A DNA stretch of 35,951 nt from Deltaproteobacteria bacterium RBG_13_61_14 (GTDB lineage: Bacteria > RBG-13-61-14), in the NCBI GenBank assembly GCA_001797815.1, contig MGQK01000053.1, positions 14,165-50,115 of the forward strand, given 5' to 3'. The notes under the pieces are model-generated. The model saw only the letters and a list, made by a program, of their open reading frames with translations, was not told the origin of the DNA and did no database searches. Made by a program: the position numbers and the translations under genes. Below are positions 22,160-29,305 of the stretch, in pieces (the first letter of the stretch is position 1; every line of letters begins with the position of its first letter).

Positions 22160-24046
22160 ATGCGTTACCGGTGGGTCGGCGTGGCCCTGCTCTGGTCCGG
22201 GCTGTGCGGGTGTCCGCAGACGCTCAAGTATCCGGAGTTTTTCAAGGAGCCGGACCTGGGCTTTCGGGGGCCGGTGGTCCAGGTCGCGGTGCAGGCCCAA
22301 CCCTTTGCGATTCAGGTCCAGGGAGACGCAGAGCTGGAACAACTGGATCCCTATCGGGTCCGCTTGACCAGCAAGTCCGGCCGCCTGAAGATCGCGCTCG
22401 CGCCGGGTGAAGCCATCTACGGCCTGACTGAGCGGATCGTGGCCGGCCGGAAAAAGAGCGAACGGCATGTTCGGGCGATCGGGGGCCTGGACCGCCGGGG
22501 CGAACTGGTCTCCATGTGGGTCTTGCCCAGCGAGGCGGTTTACGTCCCGTTCTATATCAGCTCCTCGGGCTACGGGATGCTGATCGAGGGCAGCGAGCCG
22601 GGCCTCTACGACATCGGCAGAAAGGACCCCGAATTTCTGGAGGTGGGCTGGGAAGTGGGGCCGGAGGGTTTTTCCTGCGTGTTCATCCAGGGACCGGCCT
22701 ACACCGAGATCCTGGACCGCTACACCGCCATGACCGGCCGGCCGATCCTGCCGCCGAAGTGGGCGCTCCGGCCCTGGAAGTGGCGGGACGCCTGCGTGGC
22801 CGGGAAGTTCAGCGAGCTGGACGGGATCAAGATGAACGCCGACGTGGTGGATGACATCACCAACTATGAGAAGCTCGGATTCCCCAAGGGCGTTTACCTG
22901 GTGGACCGGCCCTGGGCCGAAGGCACCTATGGTTACGGCAACTTCAACTGGGACCCCAACCGTTTTCCCAACGGCGACCGGATGATCCAGGCGCTGCACG
23001 ACCGGGGCTGGCGGGTGGTGATCTGGGGCGCGCCCTGGGCCTTGGGCAAAGCCGACTTCGAGCTGGGGCCGGAGGCCAAGGCCAAGGGCCTGGTTATCGG
23101 CGATCGTAACCTGGATTACACCAATCCGGCGGCGGTGGCCTGGCACCGGGAAAAGATCGAGGCCTTCCTTCGCCGGAGCGGGGTGGACGGCTGGAAGCTC
23201 GACCGGGGCGACGAGTATAACCCCTCGGGGCGGGACGACATTTATCACGATGGCCGCGACGGGCTCTCGGTGCACAACGACTATGTCCGGCTCTACATCA
23301 AGACCTATTATGACGCGACGGCCGCGGTGCGGGGCGACGACTTTTTGCTGATGGCCCGGCCCGGCTACACCGGCACCACCGCCTGGAGCATCACCTGGGG
23401 CGGCGACATCCCGGGCGCGATCCACCAAGGCCGGGTCGGGACCGACAAGGGACTCCGGAGCGCGATCATTTCGCTCCAGCGCATGGCCTTTTTAGGCTAC
23501 CCGGTCTGGGGCACGGACACCGGCGGCTACGCGGGCTTCAAGGACCGGGAGGTATTCGCCCGCTGGCTGGCCTTTTCCGCTTTCTGCCCGCTCATGGAGA
23601 TCGGGGGGGTCGGCCCGCACGAGCCCTGGGCCATGCCGGAAAAACCCTTTTACGATGAAGAGATGATCCGGATCTACCGCCGCTACACCCAGCTCCACCT
23701 CCGGCTCCTGGATTACACTTATGAATTGGCCGAGCGCGCGGCCGCGACCGGCGACCCCATCGTCCACCCGCTGGTCTTTGACTGGCCGGATGATCCACAA
23801 GTGAAAAATAGGTGGGACGAATATCTTTACGGCCCGGCGCTCCTGGTGGCGCCGGTGTGGGAGCGGGGCCGGCGGGAGCGGGAGGTTTACCTGCCCGCGG
23901 GAGAATGGAAGGACCTGTGGGATCCGTCCCGGACCTTTCAGGGCCCGGCCACGATCAAGGTGGAGGCGCCGCTGGACCGGATCCCGGTTTTCATTCGCAC
24001 GGAAAAAGCCGATCTGTTGCCCAAGGGTATCATCGAGGCCTTGTGA
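22160..24046 (+). CDS. Glycoside hydrolase family 31 enzyme, predicted lipoprotein
   Basis: A 628-residue protein. The N-terminus MRYRWVGVALLWSGLCGCPQ is a lipoprotein signal with candidate lipobox L-C-G-C (lipidated Cys18), so it is probably membrane-anchored and faces the periplasm or outside. GH31 barrel signatures: YGLTERIVAGRKKSERH, GVDGWKLDRGDEYN with nucleophile candidate Asp348, ITWGGDIPG with acid/base candidate Asp416, and VWGTDTGGYAGF. The KLDRGDE motif differs from the WNDMNE form of the GH31 enzyme at 283-2688 and is nearer the KxDxGE group that includes alpha-xylosidases and other non-glucosidase GH31s. The ATG at 22160 is chosen because AGGAGG lies 6 bp before it; ATG 22154 abuts that site and the longer upstream frame has none. 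Confidence 0.9.
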   Translation: MRYRWVGVALLWSGLCGCPQTLKYPEFFKEPDLGFRGPVVQVAVQAQPFAIQVQGDAELEQLDPYRVRLTSKSGRLKIALAPGEAIYGLTERIVAGRKKSERHVRAIGGLDRRGELVSMWVLPSEAVYVPFYISSSGYGMLIEGSEPGLYDIGRKDPEFLEVGWEVGPEGFSCVFIQGPAYTEILDRYTAMTGRPILPPKWALRPWKWRDACVAGKFSELDGIKMNADVVDDITNYEKLGFPKGVYLVDRPWAEGTYGYGNFNWDPNRFPNGDRMIQALHDRGWRVVIWGAPWALGKADFELGPEAKAKGLVIGDRNLDYTNPAAVAWHREKIEAFLRRSGVDGWKLDRGDEYNPSGRDDIYHDGRDGLSVHNDYVRLYIKTYYDATAAVRGDDFLLMARPGYTGTTAWSITWGGDIPGAIHQGRVGTDKGLRSAIISLQRMAFLGYPVWGTDTGGYAGFKDREVFARWLAFSAFCPLMEIGGVGPHEPWAMPEKPFYDEEMIRIYRRYTQLHLRLLDYTYELAERAAATGDPIVHPLVFDWPDDPQVKNRWDEYLYGPALLVAPVWERGRREREVYLPAGEWKDLWDPSRTFQGPATIKVEAPLDRIPVFIRTEKADLLPKGIIEAL

Positions 24047-24089
24047 GCAAGCCTCTTGGGATTAACCGATCATTGCTTCTGGCAAAATC

Positions 24090-24114
24090 AGTAACAAAAG
24101 CCCGCCGGAAGCGG
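24090..24114 (-). terminator. Intrinsic terminator-like hairpin, minus-strand orientation
   Basis: Read on the minus strand, GCCCGC-TTCCG-GCGGGC is followed by TTTTGTTACTGATTTT. The plus strand has no T-run after the stem. No minus-strand gene lies to the right, so it would end an unannotated or antisense transcript, or protect the GH31 gene from antisense transcription. Confidence 0.5.
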
Positions 24115-24328
24115 GCGCGCCTTGGCGGCTTAAAATACTTTGCGAGCAGCCGTCCGCCCATTTTGATGAGGAGCCGTAAAAATATCAATGCCCCTCGGCG
24201 GGTCCGGATTCTGTCCGGAGGCTCCCCTTTCCAGGGATCGCTCCCTGCGGGCGGGAGGGGGAACCGGCCGATCCCGATCATTTGACTCTCCCGGAATTAT
24301 GGTTTAGCGGATGACCCTAAAAATTTTG

Positions 24329-24357
24329 TTGCATATTTTTTCGGAGTGATTTACAAT
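24329..24357 (+). promoter_or_regulatory. Strong sigma70-type promoter of khpA and downstream genes
   Basis: TTGCAT (24329-24334) and TACAAT (24352-24357) are separated by exactly 17 bp in an AT-rich island. The leader to the khpA ATG is about 80 nt. Confidence 0.65.
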
Positions 24358-24443
24358 TGAGTTCGCCATAGGGATGCCGCTTAATATCCGAGCGTGCGAA
24401 CCGGGAAAGTTGACCGTCAGGTGAGTGAAAGTGGGAGGCGCCA

Positions 24444-24695
24444 ATGAGTGAAGAAGCATCCATGAAGACGTTGGTGGAGTTGATTGCGAAGAAGTTGGTG
24501 GATCGGCCCGAGGAAGTGAAAGTGAGCGAGGTGAGCGGCGAGTATTCGGTCGTGATCGAGCTCAAGGTGGCCAAGGAAGACATCGGCAAGGTGATCGGCA
24601 AGAAGGGCGCGCATGCCCAGGCCATCCGGACGCTCATGATGGCCGCGAGCGGGAAGGACGGCAAGCGCTACATCCTGGAGATCCTGGATGACTGA
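24444..24695 (+). CDS. khpA: KhpA-type KH-domain RNA-binding protein
   Basis: An 83-residue protein consisting almost entirely of one type II KH domain with the RNA-binding GxxG loop in IGKVIGKKGAHAQAIRTL. Length and sequence match the KhpA/YlqC family, which binds RNA (often as a KhpA/KhpB heterodimer) and influences translation, cell size or sRNA action. The usual neighbours rpsP, rimM and trmD are absent, so it is relocated. ATG follows GTGGGAGGCGCCA. It is the first gene after a strong promoter, and a small zinc-ribbon protein follows 86 bp downstream. Confidence 0.9.
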   Translation: MSEEASMKTLVELIAKKLVDRPEEVKVSEVSGEYSVVIELKVAKEDIGKVIGKKGAHAQAIRTLMMAASGKDGKRYILEILDD

Positions 24696-24724
24696 TCCGG
24701 GCGGGGCCTGGAACCACGCCCGTG

Positions 24725-24749
24725 CGGCCCCGGCCGAAAGGCGGGGCCG
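24725..24749 (+). other. GC-rich hairpin with GAAA tetraloop in the khpA 3' region
   Basis: CGGCCCCG (24725-24732) and CGGGGCCG (24742-24749) form a perfect 8-bp stem that continues as CC/GG to a GAAA loop. It lacks a T-tract, so it probably separates or stabilises messages rather than terminating fully. Confidence 0.45.
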
Positions 24750-24781
24750 GCTCTGATTCGGCGGGAGGGTTCTTCGGTACC

Positions 24782-25219
24782 ATGGCCAAGGAAGTGGAAG
24801 AGTTTTGCGCCATTTGCGGCGAGTTGGTGAAGATGCCGGTGGTGCAGGAGGACGGCGAAGAGCCGGGGTTCCTCTGGGTGCAATGCCCGAAATGTCATGA
24901 AATCAAGCCGCTCGAGCCCCGCTTGGAAGGCGAGCTCGAAGGAGAATTGATCCCGGCGGCCAAGGAGATGGCCCGGCCGGCCAGCCGCATGACATTGAGG
25001 CCCGTTCGCCCGGGCGAGCCGGCGCCGGTCGGGGCTGTCCGCACCTATGTGCCGGGCGAGGAATACGAGCCGGGCGACCTCATCTACCATCAAGGGTGGA
25101 ACGATACCGGCAAGGTGGTGGGCAAAAAGGAGTCGGGCGGGGGCCGGCGGATGATCCTGGTGGAATTCGAGAAGATGGGCAAGCGAAAGCTGGTGATGGA
25201 AGCCGAACCAAGGAAGTGA
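24782..25219 (+). CDS. Small zinc-ribbon protein with PcrA/UvrD C-terminus-like domain
   Basis: A 145-residue protein. Residues 9-42 contain two Cys pairs, FCAICGELV and VQCPKCHEI, forming a zinc ribbon. An acidic linker follows, and the last 50 residues read YEPGDLIYHQGWNDTGKVVG, then RRMILVEFEKMGKRKLVME. This recalls the C-terminal Tudor-like domain of PcrA/UvrD helicases (pattern GDxVxHxxFGxGxVxxxxx...VxFxxxGxKxLL), which contacts RNA polymerase, and the related CarD/Mfd RNA polymerase-binding fold. The similarity is by eye. No helicase is attached, so it may be a free-standing transcription-associated factor (inference). The ATG at 24782 is preferred over the upstream frame because the frame before it encodes hairpin DNA. 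GGGAGG lies about 13 bp upstream. It shares the khpA direction. Confidence 0.7.
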   Translation: MAKEVEEFCAICGELVKMPVVQEDGEEPGFLWVQCPKCHEIKPLEPRLEGELEGELIPAAKEMARPASRMTLRPVRPGEPAPVGAVRTYVPGEEYEPGDLIYHQGWNDTGKVVGKKESGGGRRMILVEFEKMGKRKLVMEAEPRK

Positions 25220-25227
25220 ATGAGACG

Positions 25228-26070
25228 ATGGCAATGCACAGGGGCATCAGCGTGCGATTCTGGGGCGTGCGGGGTTCCATCCCCTCGCCGGGCACGGACT
25301 ATCTGAAATACGGGGGCAACACCGCCTGCGTGGAGCTCCGGGTGGCGGATAAGATCCTGATCATTGACGCGGGCAGCGGGCTGAAGCCGCTGGGCAATCA
25401 CCTGCTCGCCGAGATGCCCCTAGAAGCGCACCTCCTCATCTCCCACTATCACTGGGACCACATCCAGGGCCTTCCCTTCCATGCGCCGCTTTACGTGAAA
25501 GGCAACCGCTACCACCTTTACGGCGAGGCGCGCGGCCGGCGGAGCCTGCGCCAGATTCTGGCCGGGCAGATGCGCTATCCTTACTTCCCGGTGGCGCTGG
25601 ATGTGTTCCAGGCCCAACTCCGCTTTCACACCATCCGCGCCGGCGATACCATCTCCCTGGGCCCGGTCCAGGTGGACACCGCTTCCCTCAACCATCCCCA
25701 GGACGCCACCGCCTACCGGGTCAACTACGCGGGCAAGTCGGTAGTTTACTGCTCGGACAACGAGCACACCGCCCAGATGCTCCCGGAGACCGCGGCCCTG
25801 ATCCAGGGCACCGACCTCTTGATTTACGACGCCACCTACACCGACGAGGAATACCAGGGCAAGACCGGCGCCGGCGCCAAGAAGGGCTGGGGCCATTCCA
25901 CCTGGAGCGAGGCCATCCGGGTGGCCAAGCGCCTGAAGGTCAAGCGTCTGGTCATCTTCCACCACGACACCATGCATACCGATCGCGTCACCGACCGCCT
26001 GGTGAAACGGGCCCGCCGGGATTTCCGCCACCTGGAGGCGGCCCGGGAAGGTGCCACCCTGACCGTCTGA
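25228..26070 (+). CDS. Metallo-beta-lactamase-fold hydrolase (phosphodiesterase/RNase Z-like group)
   Basis: A 280-residue cytoplasmic MBL-fold protein. VRFWGVRGSIPSPGTDYLKYGGNTACVEL is the characteristic start of a bacterial MBL group annotated as cyclic-nucleotide-phosphodiesterase-like. Metal ligands: SHYHWDHIQG (H73, H75, D77, H78), ASLNHPQDATAY, YCSDNEH, IYDATYTDEEY and LVIFHHDTMHTD. The frame is open from 25096, but ATG 25228 begins the conserved sequence and overlaps no stop; it lies 8 bp after the zinc-ribbon gene, so the genes are co-transcribed. The substrate is unknown; a phosphodiester such as a signalling nucleotide or RNA is likely from family knowledge. Confidence 0.88.
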   Translation: MAMHRGISVRFWGVRGSIPSPGTDYLKYGGNTACVELRVADKILIIDAGSGLKPLGNHLLAEMPLEAHLLISHYHWDHIQGLPFHAPLYVKGNRYHLYGEARGRRSLRQILAGQMRYPYFPVALDVFQAQLRFHTIRAGDTISLGPVQVDTASLNHPQDATAYRVNYAGKSVVYCSDNEHTAQMLPETAALIQGTDLLIYDATYTDEEYQGKTGAGAKKGWGHSTWSEAIRVAKRLKVKRLVIFHHDTMHTDRVTDRLVKRARRDFRHLEAAREGATLTV

Positions 26071-26831
26071 GCCGATCCGCTCCAGCGGCTGACTTCGATA
26101 CCTTCCGCCTTCGCGGAGGACGAAGCGCTTCGGCGGAGTCTCTCGGCATCTTTCCCGTTTCCTCTCAGCTTTCTCTCTTTCAGAGCCCGGGGCCGTCGCC
26201 CCTCCGGCGGCTTACCCATCAAGTGATGAATGCCGGAGGAAAAAGACCAAGAAGGGAAAAGCGCTTCCACCTTGATGTCTTTGACGCGGAGATAAGGGGC
26301 GAGGGGCCAGGAACTTGACAGGGGGGGAGAAAGATTATATTTTGAAAAAGGTTAGAGGTAAGGGAGGAAAGCTCTTGCCAGGATCTCAGGTGCCGGGAAC
26401 GGTCCCTGGAAGGGCACGACCATCACCCAATCGGAAGCGATCCAAGTCTTTCCCGAGTAATTCCCTACCTGGGACGGAAAGACTTCTCCATGCGACAACA
26501 TTTCCATCATTATCCGTTTCACCGGCGCTTTTCCGGTTCCCTCGGAACCGAAGCAAACCCGGTAACCCATACGAATAGCGCTCGCCCTTCGGCCGGCTGT
26601 TTCCTTTTCCAAAGCTCGCGGGAGCCTTGGCTGAAGGCGTTTGGTCAAAGACTGACAGGTGATCGGACCGCCCGGTTTGGCTTTGGCGGAGGGGCGGCAA
26701 GGAAAGGTACTGCGCGCCTGGAATAGGCGCCAACTCCCCCTGGGTCGGTCGGCTCCAGGTGCCGCCGAGGGGGGCGAAGCCTGTTCGGGGCAGGGATTGA
26801 GGCAATCACTTCTGGCACGAAGAGGATGAGG
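26071..26831. other. 761-bp gap: repeat-like DNA then promoter and long leader of the polysaccharide locus
   Basis: 26071-26310 holds CCGCCTTCGCGGAGGACGAAG-type palindromic DNA (for example CGAAGCGCTTCG, about 26123-26134) and no gene. From 26315 a promoter and a leader of about 490 nt follow. Its hairpins are at 26390-26417 (GTGCC/GGCAC with inner GGGA/TCCC), 26534-26550 (CGGTTCC-CTC-GGAACCG) and 26714-26730 (GCGCCT/AGGCGC). Frames over 80 codons here lack homology-like content or ribosome binding sites. Confidence 0.55.
26315..26343 (+). promoter_or_regulatory. Strong sigma70-type promoter of the exopolysaccharide locus
   Basis: Perfect -35 TTGACA (26315-26320) with TATTTT (26338-26343) at 17 bp, or TATATT at 15 bp. 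It is the only AT-rich island in the gap, and it points toward the epimerase 480-490 nt downstream. Confidence 0.6.
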
Positions 26832-27851
26832 ATGAGCAAGTCATTAGTAACCGGGGCCGCGGGTTTCATTGGCTCGCACGTGGCGCGGCATTGTCTGGCG
26901 TTGGGCCACGAGGTTATTGCGTTGGACGACCTCTCGGGTGGCTTTCCGGACCAGGTGCCGGAAGGGGCGGTGTTTGTGGAGGGATCGGTTACGGACCATG
27001 GACTGCTGGACCGGCTGTTCGAGGAGCACCGCTTTGATTATGTCTATCACCTGGCGGCTTACGCGGCCGAGGGTTTGTCGCATTTTATCCGGCGGTTCAA
27101 CTACACCAACAACGTGATCGGCAGCGTCAACCTGATCAACAACGCGGTGCGGCACGAGGCCAAATGCCTGGTGTTCACCAGCTCGATTGCGGTTTACGGG
27201 GCGGGCCGGTTGCCGATGACCGAGGAGATGACGCCGCAGCCGGAAGACCCTTACGGCATCGCCAAATATGCGGTGGAGCTGGACTTGCGGGCGGCGCGGG
27301 CCATGTTCGGCCTGAATTATGCGATCTTTCGGCCCCACAATGTTTACGGCGAGCACCAGAACATCGGGGACCGGTATCGCAACGTGGTGGGCATTTTCAT
27401 GAACCAGATCATGCAGGGCCGGCCCATGACCGTGTTCGGGGACGGGGAGCAGACCCGGGCGTTTTCGTATATTGACGAGGTGGCGCCGATCATTGCCGGG
27501 AGCGTGGAGAAGCCGGAGGCCTGGGGCGAGGTGTTCAACCTCGGAGCGGACCGGCCATACCCGGTCAACCATTTAGCCGAGGTGGTGGCGCAGGCGTTCG
27601 GGGTGGAGCCGAGGATTCAGCATCTGGCGGCGCGGCACGAGGTAGTGCACGCCTATGCCTCGCACGAGAAGGTGACACGGGTGTTTGGCCGGCAGGAGCC
27701 GGTGCCGTTGGAGGAGGGCATCCGGCGGATGGCGGCCTGGGCATTAGCCAAGGGGCCGCGGGCCAGCCGGGAATTCAAGGGGGTAGAAGTGTCCAAAAAC
27801 CTGCCGGCCTCTTGGCAAGAAGCCGTCCACCAAGAGAAGCCCCCAGGATGA
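26832..27851 (+). CDS. NAD-dependent nucleotide-sugar epimerase/dehydratase (extended SDR)
   Basis: A 339-residue extended short-chain dehydrogenase. The NAD-binding motif is LVTGAAGFIGSH; VYHLAAYAAEGLSHFIRRFN follows; the catalytic Ser/Thr lies in FTSSIAVYGAGR; the Tyr-x3-Lys is in DPYGIAKYAVELD; and the sugar-binding region contains FRPHNVYGEHQNIGDRYRNV. This fits UDP-glucose/GlcNAc 4-epimerase relatives that modify NDP-sugars for polysaccharides; the exact sugar is not decidable. ATG 26832 is preferred over ATG 26826 because AGAGG (26821-26825) is correctly spaced only for the former. The C-terminal 25 residues (VSKNLPASWQEAVHQEKPPG) are an extra polar tail. It is the first gene of the polysaccharide locus. 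Confidence 0.9.
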   Translation: MSKSLVTGAAGFIGSHVARHCLALGHEVIALDDLSGGFPDQVPEGAVFVEGSVTDHGLLDRLFEEHRFDYVYHLAAYAAEGLSHFIRRFNYTNNVIGSVNLINNAVRHEAKCLVFTSSIAVYGAGRLPMTEEMTPQPEDPYGIAKYAVELDLRAARAMFGLNYAIFRPHNVYGEHQNIGDRYRNVVGIFMNQIMQGRPMTVFGDGEQTRAFSYIDEVAPIIAGSVEKPEAWGEVFNLGADRPYPVNHLAEVVAQAFGVEPRIQHLAARHEVVHAYASHEKVTRVFGRQEPVPLEEGIRRMAAWALAKGPRASREFKGVEVSKNLPASWQEAVHQEKPPG

Positions 27852-28024
27852 ATCCCCGCCATGGCGGAAAAGCGTCAGAGAAGTAAAAAGGGGCCAAGCC
27901 CGAGTACGGGGACAAAGCCCGAAGCCGGGAGAAACTCCGATTCCTTCCCGGTATTCTTTGCCGGGTCCTCGGTTTTTCCCGCCGGCCCTTTTTCGATCTA
28001 TTTCCAAAACGGCAAATCCAGACG

Positions 28025-29305
28025 ATGATGCGGCGCTTTTACCCATATGGGGTCTTGTCCAGTTTAATCCTCGTCCAAGGATTCACGGTTCTCAACCGGG
28101 GGGGCTACTATCGCCTTTACTGGATTCCGGCCGCTATCCTCCTGGGATTGCTCCTGGCCGGTTTCCTGGTCGGGCTGAATCGCGGGTGGCTGTCCCCTCG
28201 CTTCAATCTCAACACGGATCTGCCCCTGCTCGGCTTCCTGGGCTGGGCGGCCGTCTCCTTGATCTCCTCGGTGAACCGGGAAGAAACCCTCTTCGAGGTG
28301 ACGCGGCTCGTCCTGCTCGCTTCGGTCTACTTCCAAGTGGCCTATGCCCTCGAACAGGACCGGATGAAAAGAGCGCTCGGATACTCCCTCCTGGGGATCG
28401 GCGTGTTCGACGCGGTCTACGGCCTGTTCGGGTTCATCTCGGGACGGGCGCTGTTCTTGGTGCCGTGGGTGGATCTGCCCTCGTCCCAATATTATGTCAC
28501 GGGCACCTTCTTCAACCATAATCATTTTGCCGGGCTGATGGAGATGGAAATTTTCCTGGGCCTGGGGTTGGTTCTGGCCGTGCGTCCTCAAGGGAGGCCG
28601 CGCTCCGAGTTCTGGGCCCAGCGCCTTTTCCTTTCCCTGCCGAGTGGAATCATGATCCTGGCCTTGGTCCTGTCTTTGTCCCGAGGCGGCTGGGCGAGCT
28701 TCCTTTTCGGCTTTTTCTTCTTCCTCGCGCTGGTCTGGTGGCACACCCACCCCTCGTGGTCCCGGATCCTCGCCTTCTCGTTACTGATGGTGATCGGGAT
28801 CAGCCTGTTTCTCTTCCGAGTAAACCGCGAGCCGCTTCACCGACGGTTAGCCACCCTCGAGGCCTATTACCAGCAGCCCGAGGAAATCACCGCCAATGCC
28901 CGGCTTTCCATTTGGAAAAGCGCCGTGGGCATGATCAAGGACCATCCCTGGACCGGGACGGGCTGGGGCACTTTCCGCTCGGTTTATCCCTCGTACCGCC
29001 GGGATCGAGTTTTCCATGGCATCGTCTTTGCGCACAATGATTATCTCCAGATCGCCGCGGGTATGGGCCTGCCTGGGCTGGGTCTCTTCCTTCTTTTCTT
29101 GGTCATGTTGTTCCGGGAGGGCTTCCGGGGCATCAAGAGCCGGGATCTAAATTTCTTTTCGCTGGCCCTGCCCGGAGTTTTAGCCGGTCTGTTTACCTTG
29201 TTGGTGCACGAGTTGGTTGATTTCAACCTGATGTTGCCGGCCAATGCCCTGCTCTTTTTCAGCCTGGCCGGGATGGTGGCCGGCCGCGGCCGGGAGCTCC
29301 CATGA
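28025..29305 (+). CDS. O-antigen ligase/Wzy-polymerase-like membrane protein
   Basis: A 426-residue protein with about ten or more hydrophobic helices. The Wzy_C/O-antigen-ligase hallmarks are present: TGTFFNHNHFAGLMEM in the middle, then a large loop with TGTGWGTFRSVYPSYRRDRV and FHGIVFAHNDYLQIAAGMGL and PGLGLFL. This family polymerises or ligates undecaprenyl-linked glycans at the periplasmic face of the inner membrane. The start (MMRRFYPYGVLSSL) has a poor ribosome binding site, in a 173-bp gap after the epimerase. It overlaps the next gene by 4 bp (ATGA, 29302-29305), indicating coupling with the TPR protein. Confidence 0.88.
   Translation: MMRRFYPYGVLSSLILVQGFTVLNRGGYYRLYWIPAAILLGLLLAGFLVGLNRGWLSPRFNLNTDLPLLGFLGWAAVSLISSVNREETLFEVTRLVLLASVYFQVAYALEQDRMKRALGYSLLGIGVFDAVYGLFGFISGRALFLVPWVDLPSSQYYVTGTFFNHNHFAGLMEMEIFLGLGLVLAVRPQGRPRSEFWAQRLFLSLPSGIMILALVLSLSRGGWASFLFGFFFFLALVWWHTHPSWSRILAFSLLMVIGISLFLFRVNREPLHRRLATLEAYYQQPEEITANARLSIWKSAVGMIKDHPWTGTGWGTFRSVYPSYRRDRVFHGIVFAHNDYLQIAAGMGLPGLGLFLLFLVMLFREGFRGIKSRDLNFFSLALPGVLAGLFTLLVHELVDFNLMLPANALLFFSLAGMVAGRGRELP

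Larger units (their letters stand above)
24047..24443. other. 397-bp gap: hairpins, a minus-strand terminator and the khpA promoter
   Basis: No convincing gene is present. It contains a minus-oriented terminator-like hairpin (about 24090-24114), a CAGGGA-TCGC-TCCCTG hairpin (24233-24248) and the khpA promoter (24329-24357). An 83-codon minus-strand frame (24030-24281) is rich in Arg and looks like non-coding translation. Confidence 0.5.

Noticed and set aside
24030-24281. 83-codon minus-strand frame overlapping the GH31 lipoprotein 3' end
   Set aside because: Arg-rich, no domain, overlaps terminator and hairpin sequence; likely an artefact.
26386-26805. 139-codon minus-strand frame in the polysaccharide leader
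   Set aside because: Runs through hairpins, has composition typical of non-coding GC-rich DNA, no ribosome binding site and no recognised motif.
27880-27935. GEMM (c-di-GMP-I) riboswitch-like words GGGACAAAGCCC and GGGAG before the O-antigen-ligase-like gene
   Set aside because: The paired stem, GNRA tetraloop and the GCACAGGGCAAACC half are not found; only short word similarity remains.
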